The notes under the pieces are model-generated. The model was not told the origin of the DNA, made no database searches, and saw nothing but the letters and a program-made list of their open reading frames with translations. From contig OZ020524.1 in the NCBI GenBank assembly GCA_963971425.1, positions 7,054,417 to 7,118,416 on the forward strand: a stretch of 64,000 nt of DNA. Reading direction: 5' to 3'. The stretch is from Bryoerythrophyllum caledonicum (Eukaryota; Streptophyta; Bryopsida; Pottiales; Pottiaceae). Shown piece after piece: positions 35,466 to 46,980 of the stretch. A program made the translations under genes and the position numbers. Numbering within the stretch: position 1 is the stretch's first letter; the number at the start of each line of letters is the position of its first letter.

Positions 35466-35800
35466 GTTGGTAGTCTTCAAGATTGGGCTATTTTTCAAGT
35501 TACAGATATTGGAAGAGCTTGTATGGAGGGGAAATTGCATCTGTACAAATTGATAGGAGATGCAACATATCTTGTTAGATCGTAGATGTACTATCCATTT
35601 AATGGAGGAAAGACCAAACTGTCACAAATACATACAAATTGGAATTTCATTTAATCTTCAACCCAAATGTGTGTGGAGAGAGCATTTGGAATCTTAAAAG
35701 GGCGATGGAAAATTATCATGAAGAGGTGTGATGTACCATTGAGGATGGTAACGGATATTTGTCTCAACATGGATTGTGATGCACAATTTTGTGCATCACA
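35466..35800 (+). pseudogene. PIF/Harbinger transposase relic
   Basis: The frame from 35466 reads LQDWAIFQVTD, then LIGDATYL (region of the second catalytic Asp), YYPFNGGKTKLS and VERAFGILKGRWKIIMKRCD, the family's hallmark block with the catalytic Glu. DVPLRMVTDI follows, and after a frameshift near 35755, WIVMHNFVHHNEG. Two in-frame stops (TAG 35583-35585 and TAA 35652-35654) and the frameshift inactivate it. The N-terminal half with the first Asp is missing, replaced by the GATACC repeat. In an intact element this DDE transposase cuts at TWA target sites together with a Myb-like partner. Confidence 0.85.
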
Positions 35801-36772
35801 ATGAAGGATAGATTCAATGTGGAATGGATTACAAAAGCCGAGAAACAACTATAAAAATAATAGATAGTGGTAATTTAAGAGAAGGTCAAGAATTCTAAAA
35901 GGGCATCAATTCTTGTAGTAAATAATAGAATTTTGAGTAGATATGATTTTATGGCAGCAAATGAAGTGAACAATGAAGAGGTAGAAGCGTTCTTATTGAA
36001 GGAGAATGAAAGGTCTGAAGACTTATTTCGTAAAATTACAACAACGCACAAAGTTCTGGCCAAAAGCCTATGGCATTACAAAATCCGGAAGGAGTCAAAT
36101 CTAGTGTTTTTTTATACTAGTTCTGATTCTATGGAGGAATAGCTAAAACCTCTCTAGAAGTGCTACAAAATTACGATCCATGTTTTTTAACAAATCTGCA
36201 AATCGTTGGAAGGTAGATATTGAAATGGTAGAATTTCCTACCACTTACTATAGAAGCCCTTCGATTGTGTCTTGCCTTTTATTTCTTCTCTTGTGTACTT
36301 GGTGTTGTGGAGGAATTGACTTGTGCCAATTCAAGAGTTGTAGGTGGTGAAGTAGTTGTTCCGAATGTGTTGTCTCCTTCCATAGTACTTGCCACAATTT
36401 GGTTGTGAAGACTTACACGTTTACTGATCCATATGTCCATGCCTTTGAACCAACGACACTTTTTTTTCGATTTGTCTTCAAAATTTCATTTGCCCTCTTG
36501 TTATTTTGGGATTCAGTCAAAATATTTTTGTGCTTCTTCTTACAAAAAGTCATGTCCGATTGAAACCTTGAATTCCGGTGACCATTTGGACTTGTAACTT
36601 CATCAACACATTCATTTCTACAACACATGTCAAAAAAATAAGAGAACTATGGCCAAAAACAAGCTCAAAAGGGGTGAAAATGCAACTTCTATGACTATTC
36701 CAGCTAAGAAATTGGGATAGTTTTCAATACAAGGAACACTCCAAAGAGAGCTTGGACATAAACAAGCTTGTG

Positions 36773-36840
36773 GTCGAATGGATAGTATCGAGGAGGAAAC
36801 TATCCACTCTCCAGAGACCGGAGTTCCAATCTCCTAGCTC
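36773..36840 (+). other. tRNA-like sequence (SINE head or tRNA relic)
   Basis: TGGTCGAATGG resembles a Pol III A box, and GAGTTCCAATCTCC about 45 bp later resembles a B box (GGTTCGAATCC). The acceptor stem does not pair well, so a working tRNA is unlikely. Confidence 0.3.
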
Positions 36841-37078
36841 GCGCACAACGGCGTTTTCGGGGATAAGGGGGCATTTTGATTTTGTAATCCTTCCATTTTG
36901 TAGGTGATACATCCTCCTCATCCGATTCTTCAAGCTCAATCACGATTGTTATAGCTTTCTTCTTCAAATTCTTCTTCAGATTCTTCTTTATTGAAGTCTT
37001 CTCCTTTCGTGGACGACCTCTCTTCTTTGAAGGCGGTTTAGACACCTTTATTGCACCTTCGTCTTGTTTCACCTCCAA
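36800..37078 (-). pseudogene. AT-hook-like basic protein fragment
   Basis: The minus-strand frame encodes PPSKKRGRPRKEKTS, a good AT-hook core (RGRPRK), followed by a Lys-rich stretch and an acidic ELEESDEED. Upstream minus-strand sequence (to about 37471) holds broken frames with SKWMKFATPF. AT-hooks bind the minor groove of AT-rich DNA. It lies 1 kb from the Harbinger relic, but a link is not shown. The end of the frame runs into the tRNA-like sequence. Confidence 0.3.
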
Positions 37079-37599
37079 AATCTCCTTTCCTCTTGCGTGA
37101 TTTAAGTGCCAATTTCTTCTAATTCTCTCTCACTACAAAGAAGTCTTCTAAAAAAAAGGTGTAGAAGAAGAGAGGAATGCACTACGATGTGAAGCAAACA
37201 AATTCGGCCCATGCTGAAATTGCACTTCAGAAATTTTAGATGGTGCATCTCTTGGAGGCAAAGAAAATGGTGTTGCAAATTTCATCCACTTGGAGTCTTG
37301 CGACCATGTTTGTCCTTCCAAATCTCTACACTCTCCATATGTATTATATCCTTCCATTGAAGGAAAAAATAGGAAAAAAAATTCAGCAACAAACATCGCA
37401 AAACATGCAAAAATAGTGCATGGACAAGAAATGAGAGAGGGAGGGAAACGGAACATATGGCCTTTATTCACTTTTTTTACACTCCAACGGCCTCAACAAA
37501 ACGACATAAAGAATAGTGTCCCAACATCATACATTAACATGGAAAAAATTGGGGAATTTTTTTTTAGAGATACTAAATAAGATAAATTTTAGCCAATCA

Positions 37600-38289
37600 T
37601 TGAATTTAAGCCCAACGGCCCTCTTGATTTCCGTCGAGTTGACCTCTTTGCCTTGATCCAACACAAAACCTATTGAACCAAGAAACATAATTTACTTGGC
37701 AAAAAATAACATACTTACTGTAGTGTAGGCACATTATGTAAATAATAAATGCTATAAGTTTTTACTATTGATTAATTACATCACCAAGTGCATGTATAAA
37801 TGCCTTCATTTTTTTGTCTTCTTTTTATGTATCATGTACCATGTGGAATTTCAATTGGCAATTCTGTTTGGATGATTGCATCTTTTCTACATTAAAATTC
37901 TTATAAGCTATTCAAAAAAATTTGTACAATGATATTAAATAGACACTTATCAAAGTTCAACGACGTTCCACTAAAAATTTGTTGAAAAAGCAGTTTAACA
38001 TCTTGTTAAATTGACATTTTTAATTGCACACAATATTGATCCAAGAACTCTACTTTTTTTTCAAAATTGACCAAAAAAATTCAAATGTGGGATTTTTGGT
38101 GAGCCATGGCCGTCGTAGTTCCTAAGTGCACTTTTAAATGGCCAAGTGCATAATTGCTTAATTGCATGTTTTAGGTAACCTTGAACTCTGTAGTCAATCT
38201 TGTTTTTTCAAGGTAGTGTAAAGCAAACTTGGATCATGACAACTTCCGTGGCCAATCACAAATTTTAGAAGGCCGGGGTCAATCTTTGT
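37600..38289. other. AT-rich intergenic DNA
   Basis: No gene, array or element ends recognised. Confidence 0.4.
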
Positions 38290-39250
38290 GGTCCATAGTG
38301 TAACTCTTGTTGTACTTGAATACACCTTTATTATTCTACAGAGTAAAGTACATGCATGTGTAAACGGCTCCCCACTGACATTTAACCCATGCAGGACGAG
38401 TACATGCATGTGTATACGGCTCCCCACTGACATTTAACCCCTGTAGGACAAGTACATGCATGTGTAAACGGTTCCCTACTAACGTTTAACCCCCTGTAGG
38501 ACAAGTACATGCATGTGTAAACGGCTCCCCACTGACATTTAACCATGCAGGACGAGTACATGCATGTGTATACGGCTCCCCACTGACATTTAACCTGTGT
38601 AGGACAAGTACATGCATTTGTAAACGGTTCCCCACTAACATTTAACCCCGGTAGGACAAGTACATGCATGTGTATACGGCTCCCCACTGACATTTAACCC
38701 TGGTAGGACAAGTACATGCATGTGTATACGGCTCCCCACTGACATTTAACCCCTGAAGGACAAGTACATGCATGTGTAAACGGTTCCCCACTGACATTTA
38801 ACCCTTGTCGGACAAGTCATGCATGTGTAAACGGTTCCTCACTGACATTTAACCCCTGTGGAACGAGTACATGCATGATGCATGTATATACAGTTCCCCA
38901 CTGACATTTAACCTCTAATGGACTAGGCCTTGTGCTTCACCGAAACCACTCCAAAACTCTCACTTTGACATGAGATGTTTTTAGACTAATTGAAACATCT
39001 ATTCACTATTTTCAACTGTAAAATTTTCAAGCTCGCTACTAAAAAGACACCCAAAAATATTCGTAAAAGTTGACCGTGCGGATTGTGAAATACCTGCATT
39101 TGAAGAGTGCAAATTGTTTTTTTCCAATGTGCCCGGACATGGCTAGCGTACTTTGACTCAAGATAATGGCATATTTTTCCACTACACATTGCATAAGCTC
39201 AATGGATGTACCTTGTGATAGGTCATCGCACGCCAAAAATCACAAGTAAT
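38290..39250. repeat. 52-bp tandem array, first copy, with flanking unique arms
   Basis: About eleven units of ~52 bp built on TACATGCATGTGTA-AACGG, TCCCCACTGACATTTAACCC and TGTAGGACAAG (38340-38930). The left arm (AACTCTTGTTGTACTTGAAT) and right arm (GGCCTTGTGCTTCACC) are the same as around the second array at 41895-42790. ACATGCATGT inside each unit is a perfect palindrome. Minus-strand open frames through the array are by-products. Confidence 0.9.
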
Positions 39251-39612
39251 GGAGGTGTCTATGATAAGAAAAATGGACATGTAACCACTAGGGATATTGA
39301 AAGTGGCCCTTTACTTAGGAAAGAAATATTATTTTTTGAAATAGAGAAATATTTGTTGGATCTAAAATCCAAACGATGAATATAATTATTGTGAATTATT
39401 CTAAAAATAGAAATATTTTTCAAAGAAAGTAAAATCCTCAATTTCCATGCATTTTGAAGTGAAAACAAACAAGGTTGCTAAAGGGAACATGCTTCTTATG
39501 TTTGAAGCACCATAAAACATTCCTTCTAAGTCCAAATAAAGAAAGAAACAAATTCTCACAAAGATAATCCGTATTTCTATTCTTACTAAAAATTTCAAGA
39601 AGTTTTCTTTAA

Positions 39613-39647
39613 AAATGGATTTCTAGGAAGTTCCTAGAAATCCATTT
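39613..39647. repeat. Perfect 35-bp palindrome
   Basis: AAATGGATTTCTAGGAA and its exact reverse complement are separated by a single G, giving a 17-bp perfect stem. Confidence 0.9.
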
Positions 39648-39964
39648 CTCAACCTGCCTAAAATTGATTTGTCACCCGCAGGTACAAATGGTCCTTAAGA
39701 AATAAGGGTGAACCAGTGGCCGCCAATAGGTACCCCAGAAGCGTCGACCAAAAGTAAAAAGTCTTGACAAATAGCAAATCTCCATTTATAATTGAATGGG
39801 ATGGAAGTGAGTTGGACATATTCCAACTTCATAAGTGTCAGGTATGGATTTTGGTTGATTTCCATGGGTTACCTTACATCACTATGGTTTATAAGGTTGG
39901 TAAGAGTAACTACAAACACAAACACAAAGTGTTGTTGGAGGCCTAAATGTATTAACCCTTCAGA

Positions 39965-40728
39965 ATTCTTCCCCTTCACATATTAGGAAGTGATTATATT
40001 GTGCTCCTTTAATATCCACCTAGCCAATTTTTGGATTCTTTAAGTAGAGAATCTCAATTGACATGAAAAAGAAGTAGATTTTTATGCATAAAGTTCAAAT
40101 TTGAATATACACTAGATGTACACATTTCCAAAATCAAATCATGGTTTAGAGTTATAAAACTCTTGGAATACTACATACATCAAAATACAATAAATTCTTT
40201 TATTGAAAAAATGAAGATGAACTTGTTTTCAAAGGAAATTGGCGTGAATATATGTCCATTTGTTCTCTTCATTTAGCTATAATGCCTATAAGACATAGAT
40301 TAATGAAATAGAACTATTGCCTCCTTTTAAGGGTAGACAATAGTCTATAGACACCTCTAGAATCTATAATTGATCATTAATAACTACACTAGTATAAAGA
40401 GACTAGTGGCCAATATTTAGTAAAATTGGTGGTTGTTTTTAATTTGAGAAGAGGTGTAATAGAGAATGATTATGTAGAGAAATTTTTTAAAACCAAATAT
40501 TGAGCTGATGTTGGTTGGTTTAGGTGTTTGTCACATTTGATTGGTCTAGGTTTGAACAAATGTTGGACCAATATCAAGATTTTGTAATACCTACCTAGTA
40601 CCAATATTAGAATTTTAATATAATGTCATCCGGGTTGGATCCCAAGTATCACAAGGATCATATTTTTACAAACCTAGTATGAGTATGAGTATGAGTATCA
40701 ATCTTGCAAAAATAAAGCTTCAAGGTAT
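39965..40728 (+). repeat. Dispersed ~760-bp repeat, copy 1
   Basis: From TTAGGAAGTGATTATATTGT through GTAGAGAATCTCAATTGACA to AATCTTGCAAAAATAAAGCT, this matches 57725-58450 in the same orientation at high identity with a few small gaps. No coding frame. Confidence 0.85.
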
Positions 40729-40840
40729 CTGACAAGGTCTTAAAAAGGTGTTCTAGCAGGTCTTTCTGGATGTCACAAGGTAGCCACCCTCCAAAAATCA
40801 AACTTATAGAAAAACTCTATAAGACAAATCTCAATATATT

Positions 40841-41044
40841 GGTTGCACGAGGTATTTTGGAGAGGTGGGCCCTCGTCTAAATGGCACCCTCTCATTTTTA
40901 TGGCCCTCCCACTTTAGAAGGTCTAGAAAAAAAATTTCCCCAATTTTATCCAAGCCTCGATTGCTCAAATATGTCTCCTATCCAAAAATCAAATGGGGGC
41001 CATGTTTAACTCCACCCCCCCTCTCAAGATACCTTGTGCAACCA
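40841..41044. mobile_element. ~204-bp MITE, third member of the core family
   Basis: Left GGTTGCACGAGGTATTTTGG. The right end reversed is GGTTGCACAAGGTATCTTGA, then GAGG. The core (ATTTTTATGGCCCTCC ... GGGGGCCATGTTTAACTCCA) matches the MITE at 24477-24743. Confidence 0.65.
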
Positions 41045-41194
41045 AAATATTGAGATCTTCATTACACCTTCAGTTATTACACCAAACTGACTAGTATTTA
41101 GTGTCAAATGGCAATCAGTAATTGACGTTCCTTGTATATATTAATGATGGTATTAAGATAAGCCCCCACCTTCCCCCAATAGTGCACAAGTTAA

Positions 41195-41490
41195 TCCTGT
41201 AACGTCTACGTGGACGACAAAATTAAGAGACAACCTACGAGTTGTAGAATAGGTAAAATATCATCTACACAGTGAATACATTTCAGCACAAAAATCTACA
41301 ACCCCACTTCATACAAATCATTGTAGTTTGTTGATGCCTACATGGATTAGAGATTGGAATGATCCGTTGGAAATCTAATAAGGAGCTCAAAATGCGTTCA
41401 AAAACGCGATAGACAAAAGACTATTGTAGAAAGAGTTACAAAAAAAAGCACAAAAAAGAACCCTGCTAGGGCCTAGTAGGTGCTAAAGGA
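41195..41490. mobile_element. TTAA-flanked MITE E, 296 bp
   Basis: TTAA (41191-41194) then TCCTGTAACG. The other end reversed is TTAA then TCCTTTAGCA. It shares internal ACAAAAATCTACAA and GTAGTTTGTTGATGCCTAC with element D at 30725-31017. Confidence 0.65.
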
Positions 41491-41894
41491 TTAAGCAATG
41501 TGCATATATAAAGAGAACAAATATTTATACATTTATTTTAAGGTGATATCCAATAGAATTACAACTTCAATCCAAGGGATTAGATATTTTTCAATGAAAT
41601 AGAAATCAATTATGAATCTTCAAAGTGTCTCCGGTGGGCATGGTCTTAGTAGTGGAACGAACAGACACTTTACTCACGCCGGTTCCCTTCGGATACCGGC
41701 GTTCTTCTTTTTCTTCTTCTTCTTCAAAGTGTGTTGCCATGTTTAACCCTTAAACGTTAGAACTTAGAAGGTGCCACTATGTTCACAATGGCCACAATAT
41801 TCTGTATGCATGGTGTTGTATTTGAACAAGACAAAGTTCAAATAATGATATGACCTCCAAACGAAAGATGTTAGTTGAAGAAATTCCAATCGAA

Positions 41895-42790
41895 AGGTGT
41901 AACTCTTGTTGTACTTGAATACACCTTTATTATTCTACAGAGTAAAGTACATGCATGTATATACAGTTCCCCACTGACATTTAATCCTGTAGGACAAGTA
42001 CATGCATGTGTAAATGGTTCCCCACTGACATTTAACCCATGCACGACGAGTACATGCATGTGTATACGGCTCCCCACTGACATTTAACCCCTGTAGGACA
42101 AGTACATGCATGTGTAAACGGTTCCCCACTAACATTTAACCCCTGTAGGACAAGTACATGCATGTGTATACGGTTCCCCACTGACATTTAACCCTTGTCG
42201 GAGAAGTCATGCATGTGTAAACGGTTCCTCACTGACATTTAACCCCTAAAGGACAAGTACATGCATGTGTAAACGGTTCCCCACTGACATTTAACCCCTG
42301 TAGGGCAAGTACATGCATGTGTAAACGGTTCCCCACTGACATTTAACCCCTGTCGGACGAGTACATCTATGATGCATGTATATACGGTTCCCCATTGACA
42401 TTTAACCCCTAGTGGACTGGGCCTTGTGCTTCACCAAAACCACCCCAAAATTGCCACTTTGACATGAAATATTTTTAGACTAATGAAAAACATTCTTTTA
42501 CTATTTTCAACCGTAGGGTCTTCAAGATAATTACTTAGAAAAGACATCCAAAAAAATTCATAAAATTTGATAGTGCGGATGAAAGAAACATGCATTTCAA
42601 GAGTGCAAAATTGTTTTTTTCATTGTACTTGGACAAGGTCAGCGCACTTTGACTTAGGATAATGGCATTTTTCTTCCACTACACATGCACTCAATGCATG
42701 CACTCAATGGTTCTATGTTCCACCTTTCATTAGGTCATCGCACCCCAAAAATCACAAGTAATCGAGGTGTTACAATAAGAAAACTCAAAA
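41895..42790. repeat. 52-bp tandem array, second copy
   Basis: About nine units (41940-42420) of the same 52-bp repeat as at 38340-38930, with the same left and right arms, in the same orientation 3.6 kb away. Confidence 0.9.
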
Positions 42791-43845
42791 TTCTGCAACG
42801 ACTATCGGTTACAAAAAAAAAAAACCCTTTATTTTGGAATACGTGGAGAGACCTAGGCAATACCCTATAATATTTGTGATGTACCTATTTGACACCCTAT
42901 AGTATCCATGATATACCTATGTGATGACAAGGATTTCATTTAACCTTTAAATGCGAAGCAACCAAAACTTGGCTTTTCGGATGACATTGTTGGATGATAA
43001 TCAACGTAAACTACTATTTTTCATCCATTTTTTTTTAGGAGAGTTCATTGTATGTACAAGCATTAGATGATGATGAAACTAGCCTGAATGAGGTAATCAT
43101 GTTTAAAGAAAGAAAATGCTTGTGACACGGATCTCAATACAATGAAATTGAGAAACTTCTAGCTTTAGCTCTAGTTCTAAATTCAAGCCATCAAAATGAT
43201 ATTATTTGAATTTGAGTGCAACTAATGAAATGAAGCTAATGGTGTCTAGTTTCCATACCATTTTGAAAATTAAAAAAATACATAAAAATGAATAAATAAT
43301 TGCAATTTGAACTTGGACCTATAACCGTGGTTCTAATTTTAGCCGAACACGGAACTTTCATTTACACCACAAGTTTTGGCACTATAATGTCCACCTTTGG
43401 TGAAATTACCAGAAATTTTTAGCATAATTTGTATATAATATAAATTTTCTCCCTTTTTCTTCAGAAAATTACAATAAATTCAACTTTCCACAAAAAAATT
43501 TGTGATTTTTGTAACATAATTGGGGCATATGATTTGGAATTAAAAAAAATTCCACTCATGTTTGATGACAAACTAGAGCATACAGTTGATTGAAAATTTA
43601 GATTGATGCCACGGTCATTGGCTCCGTTGTTTAAGGGATAAGAAGGTGTCTAAGTCCTTGTAATAGTGGTTAGCGTTCTAGCTGAATTTCATTTAATTTT
43701 TTTAATTTTTAGAGTGTACTAGTAGCAGGCTAGCAGCCAAATTTTCTTTATAGGTTTTCAACTAATTTTGACTTGTTCATGAATTGTTGTACAAGGCCAT
43801 GCACAATTATGGTCTTCTCTAGGGACAAGGCGCCAATAGGGACAT
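42791..43845. other. AT-rich interior of the 2.3-kb element
   Basis: A short GATACC-type repeat at 42838-42935. The rest has no gene. A short stretch near 43653-43682 resembles the start of a tRNA (TAGTGGTTAGCG) but lacks a B box. Confidence 0.4.
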
Positions 43846-44044
43846 TTTCAGAAGAAGAAGAAGAAGAAGAAGAACGCCGGTCTCCGAAGGAGCCGGCGTG
43901 AATAAAGTGTCTGTTCCTTCCACTACTAAGACCATGCCCACCGGACAAGGAATTAGTAAGATGGAACTACTTCCCCCTCTTGGGGGTAGACACTATGTAA
44001 CAAGTGACCGAACACCACAAAGCCAACCATCAAAAGAGTATCAA

Positions 44045-44115
44045 AGAGGGAGGGGGGGAGAGAAGGGAGAGAGGGGAGGAGGGAATGGGGAGGGGGGAAG
44101 GGTGGGGAGGAGGGT
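44045..44115. repeat. Polypurine (G/A) low-complexity tract
   Basis: About 70 nt almost entirely G and A (for example GGGAGGGGGGAGAGAAGGGA). Confidence 0.85.
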
Positions 44116-44201
44116 GTGTTTCGTAATGTCTCAAAATGTGGGGATAAATTTATGGAGGGTCTTGTGTAACGGGAAGGGCTTAGTTGTTTTTGATTTTGCG
44201 T

Positions 44202-44663
44202 TTATGTAGGAGGATGGACATAGCATGTTGGATGGCAATGATGTTTATATTTTTTCCATGTGTTTGTAATTGTATCAGTGGGAATTGTAAAGGTATCTTC
44301 TAGGATTTTTATCGATGGGATAAAGGTGGTGGCACGAGCGCCGGTTGTGATTACAATAAGGGGGTCCACTTTCCATTCGAGGGCAGTGATGTCCTCAATA
44401 AGGGGTTGATATTTATTGATTTTGTTTTTGATTGTTTTTGGGGAGAATCTGTCATTATAGTATGTAAATTCGATGAATTGAATGGTGTAGTTTTGATTAA
44501 TGTGGTCTGGTGGAGGGTTATTGTATGGTAGGCCTCTAATGCATAATATGTCCAATTTGAGTTGAGCATTGCAGTGGCATCGTTGAGTATCACATGTACA
44601 TGGGAGTAGCCATGGTGAAACCGTATTTTCTTGTGGGTTGTTATTGAAGGTGCCGACATTCAT
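44202..44663 (-). pseudogene. C-terminal fragment of a retroelement-like protein, cut by LTR insertion
   Basis: A 153-codon minus-strand frame containing QFIEFTYYNDRF, NKYQPLIEDI, WKVDPLIVITTGARATT and PSIKILEDTF. This arrangement (E-F-T ... K-Y-x-P-L ... G/D-P-L-I-V-x-T-x-G-A-R) resembles a domain seen at the end of some reverse-transcriptase-containing mobile elements, possibly endonuclease-like. I am not certain of the family. Its upstream part would lie across 44675, where the LTR begins, so the LTR insertion probably truncated it. Confidence 0.35.
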
Positions 44664-44674
44664 GAAGATAAAAT

Positions 44675-45575
44675 TGTTAACCGGAGATTTAGCATATTGT
44701 GAACGCCCGGGTAGTAATTTTTTGGTTACTCAGTAGTTATGGGTGGAAAAGTATGGACAGTGGTTGAAACTATCCGGACTTGACAGTGGATGAACCTTTC
44801 CGGGCTTGACAGCGGATGAAACTGTCTGGAATTGATAGTGGATGAAACTGTCCGGACATGGATGACATCCATCCGAATGTCTTTCATCCACTGTGAATGA
44901 TTAGGGTTTGGAAGGGGTAGAGAGCCGCCCTCTTGGACTTGGAGGCTCTCGTCTTTCCTCTTCTTTTTGGTGTGGAGACCTCTTGGTGTGTTAGAGCTAG
45001 AGTAGAGAAGTGTGGTTAGAGAGCTAGGAAGTGAAGCAAGTGTGTGGATCTAAAGTGGTAGTGAGTATGGAAGAGGTTTATGGAGGTTTGAGGAAGTAAA
45101 GCAAGACTTGGATACTATGTCTTGTGTGTTTGTGTTAGTGTTATGAAATTTGTGTGAGTAGATCTTGTTGTTAGAAGAGCATTTGGGGTGCAACTTGGTT
45201 GTGGGTATTGTAGATCTGGCCTAAATACACTAGATTTGGTATAGATCTAGCTTGATCTACTAAACCCTAATCAAATCTAGTGTGTTAGAGTTAGAAACAA
45301 GTCCGGATTTGTTGTGGGTATGGTTTGATTTGCTGTAATCGAGTGCGGAAACTTCATATCTGTGCGTAAAACTTAAGAAAAACAACAGAAATGAAGTCCC
45401 AACTAACCCTGAATTCAGATCTAGAGACTAGATTCAGATCTAGGTCGAATATGAGTTTTTAGACTCAGTAAAATTCCTGTTCCGGACTTTCGTCTACTCT
45501 CCTGAAACATCAGATTGATTAAGCATAGAATAGATTGTCTTTCACTTAAACTTGAGGTGAAATCCCCATTTAACA
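44675..45575 (+). repeat. Left LTR of the outer element, 901 bp
   Basis: Starts TGTTAACCGGAGATTTAGCA and ends CCCCATTTAACA. It contains four ~26-bp repeats of GACAGTGGATGAAACTGTCC type (44757-44862). Directly after it comes TTGGCGACCATGCATAAG, which is shared with the nested element's leader and sits where a primer-binding site should be (TGG following a one-base spacer). Confidence 0.75.
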
Positions 45576-45749
45576 TTGGCGACCATGCATAAGTTCGAAT
45601 CAAGTGGCTCTTGTTGACCCACAGCGCAAGACAACATTTTTCGGGACTGTCGTAGGTAGTGGCTGATCAACGGCAGCAAAACGATGCAACCAGCTCCAGA
45701 CAGACACAGACAACTGCCAACAAACACAGACAGCCACAGACAGCCACAG

Positions 45750-46290
45750 ACAGAAGAAGTCCGGCAGATACCTGCGAGATCCCTGGCTGGAGTGAAGTCT
45801 ATAGGATATCCTAGCAATACCCTGCTAGAGTAAAGTCCGGAGGATATCCTAGCGATACCTTGCTGGAGTGAAGTTCGGTAGAGGACCTGGAGATACCCAG
45901 CTGTAGTGATGTCTGAACGAGATCCTTAGGATACCCTATAGCAGTGCCGTCTAGCACCGATCCAACTGAGACCCTGTTGAAGTGAAGTCCAGCCCAGATC
46001 TGGATGATACCCGCCAGCAGAAGACCAGCAGCGACCTTGGTGATACCCTACAATAGAAGACCAACAGAGACCTTGGCGATACCCTGCAGTAGTAAAGACC
46101 AGCAGTGATCCTGTTGAGACCCTGCTAACGTGAAGTCCAGCAACGACCCGGGTATACCCTTTGGAGCGGCCGTTCCGCAGAGCTCCTAAGGATATCCTAT
46201 AGAAGTGAAGACCAACAGAGATCCTAGAGAGACCCTACTCATGTGAAGTCCGGCGGATACCCTGAAGATATCCTGCAATATAGTCCAGCC
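45750..46290 (+). repeat. 38-bp tandem repeat in the outer element leader
   Basis: CTGGAGTGAAGTCCGG-type cores recur at 45787, 45825, 45863, 45901, 45939 and 45977, an exact 38-bp spacing, continuing with drift to about 46290. Confidence 0.88.
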
Positions 46291-46425
46291 TAGAGATGGA
46301 CAATGTTTTCCAACACTTGTAACGCTCACTGCAATATCTGCAGCAGCCTCAAAAAGATTCATCAATTCAAGGTGGATGGGGTCTTGAGCTAGAACAAAGA
46401 GCTCAACAGTGAGGCGCAACTTCCA

Positions 46426-46980
46426 TTGGCACAACCCATTGCAGACTTTGACCATTACGTTGGTCATCAACACTATCGGGGCTTTGAAGAGGAGGAGGAC
46501 TTCTACACCGCCCCAAACAGCCCTTCCGGCTGTGACCATCTCACACCTGAAGAATTACAGAGGGGCATCTTGCGGCATTTGGAGTGTCAAGACTCATATC
46601 ACCCTAATCAGAGTCTTCCCCAACCTACCCCACGTTACAGGGAGACGTCCAAGATTACAATCCGGGAACTTGAGTTGAACAACTCCAGAAGACTCCCTTT
46701 GGACTCTCCACAAGCAGATCAAGTTTCTACAGCAGAAGGAATGGACGCAAGCGCAGATAACAAAGCACCGTCATTCTCCAATTTGGAGCCCTACATGTCT
46801 ACACCTCGACCAGAGTAGCAGACTGATAGTGACGCGCCCAACACTTTTGACTATGACCCCCGGACACTTGTCATGACCCGGGTATTGGCATTGGAACCTT
46901 GGAGCAGTGGTCTGGGAGATGATACACTGGAAGAGGTTGAGTGCGGTGAAGACTTGTCTAGATCTGGATCAGAGGACTGA
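46426..46980 (+). pseudogene. Acidic, disordered N-terminal gag-region frame
   Basis: One frame from 46426 (MAQPIADFDHYVG) to TGA 46978-46980, broken by TAG at 46816-46818. It is rich in Glu, Pro and Ser and resembles the variable N-terminal part of retrotransposon Gag. No domain recognised. Confidence 0.4.

Larger units (their letters stand above)
41630..43945. mobile_element. 2.3-kb element with ~95-bp terminal inverted repeats
   Basis: The left arm begins TCCGGTGGGCATGGTCTTAG and runs to a TTCTTC tract at about 41725. The right arm (43846-43945) is its reverse complement with only a few changes. The arm contains its own hairpin, GCCGG...CTTCGG...CCGGC. Arm length resembles Mutator-like elements, but a 9-bp target duplication is not evident. 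There is no transposase. The interior carries the second 52-bp array and a GATACC-type repeat. Confidence 0.7.

Noticed and set aside
38382-38693. Repeat-encoded minus-strand protein in the 52-bp array
   Set aside because: The frame follows the tandem repeat, has no independent support, and appears again only in the other array.
38340-42420. CRISPR-like regular repeat arrays
   Set aside because: Units are contiguous tandem repeats with no unique spacers, in a eukaryotic genome.
43653-43682. Possible tRNA start (TAGTGGTTAGCG)
   Set aside because: Only an A-box-like match of about 30 bases; no B box or cloverleaf follows.
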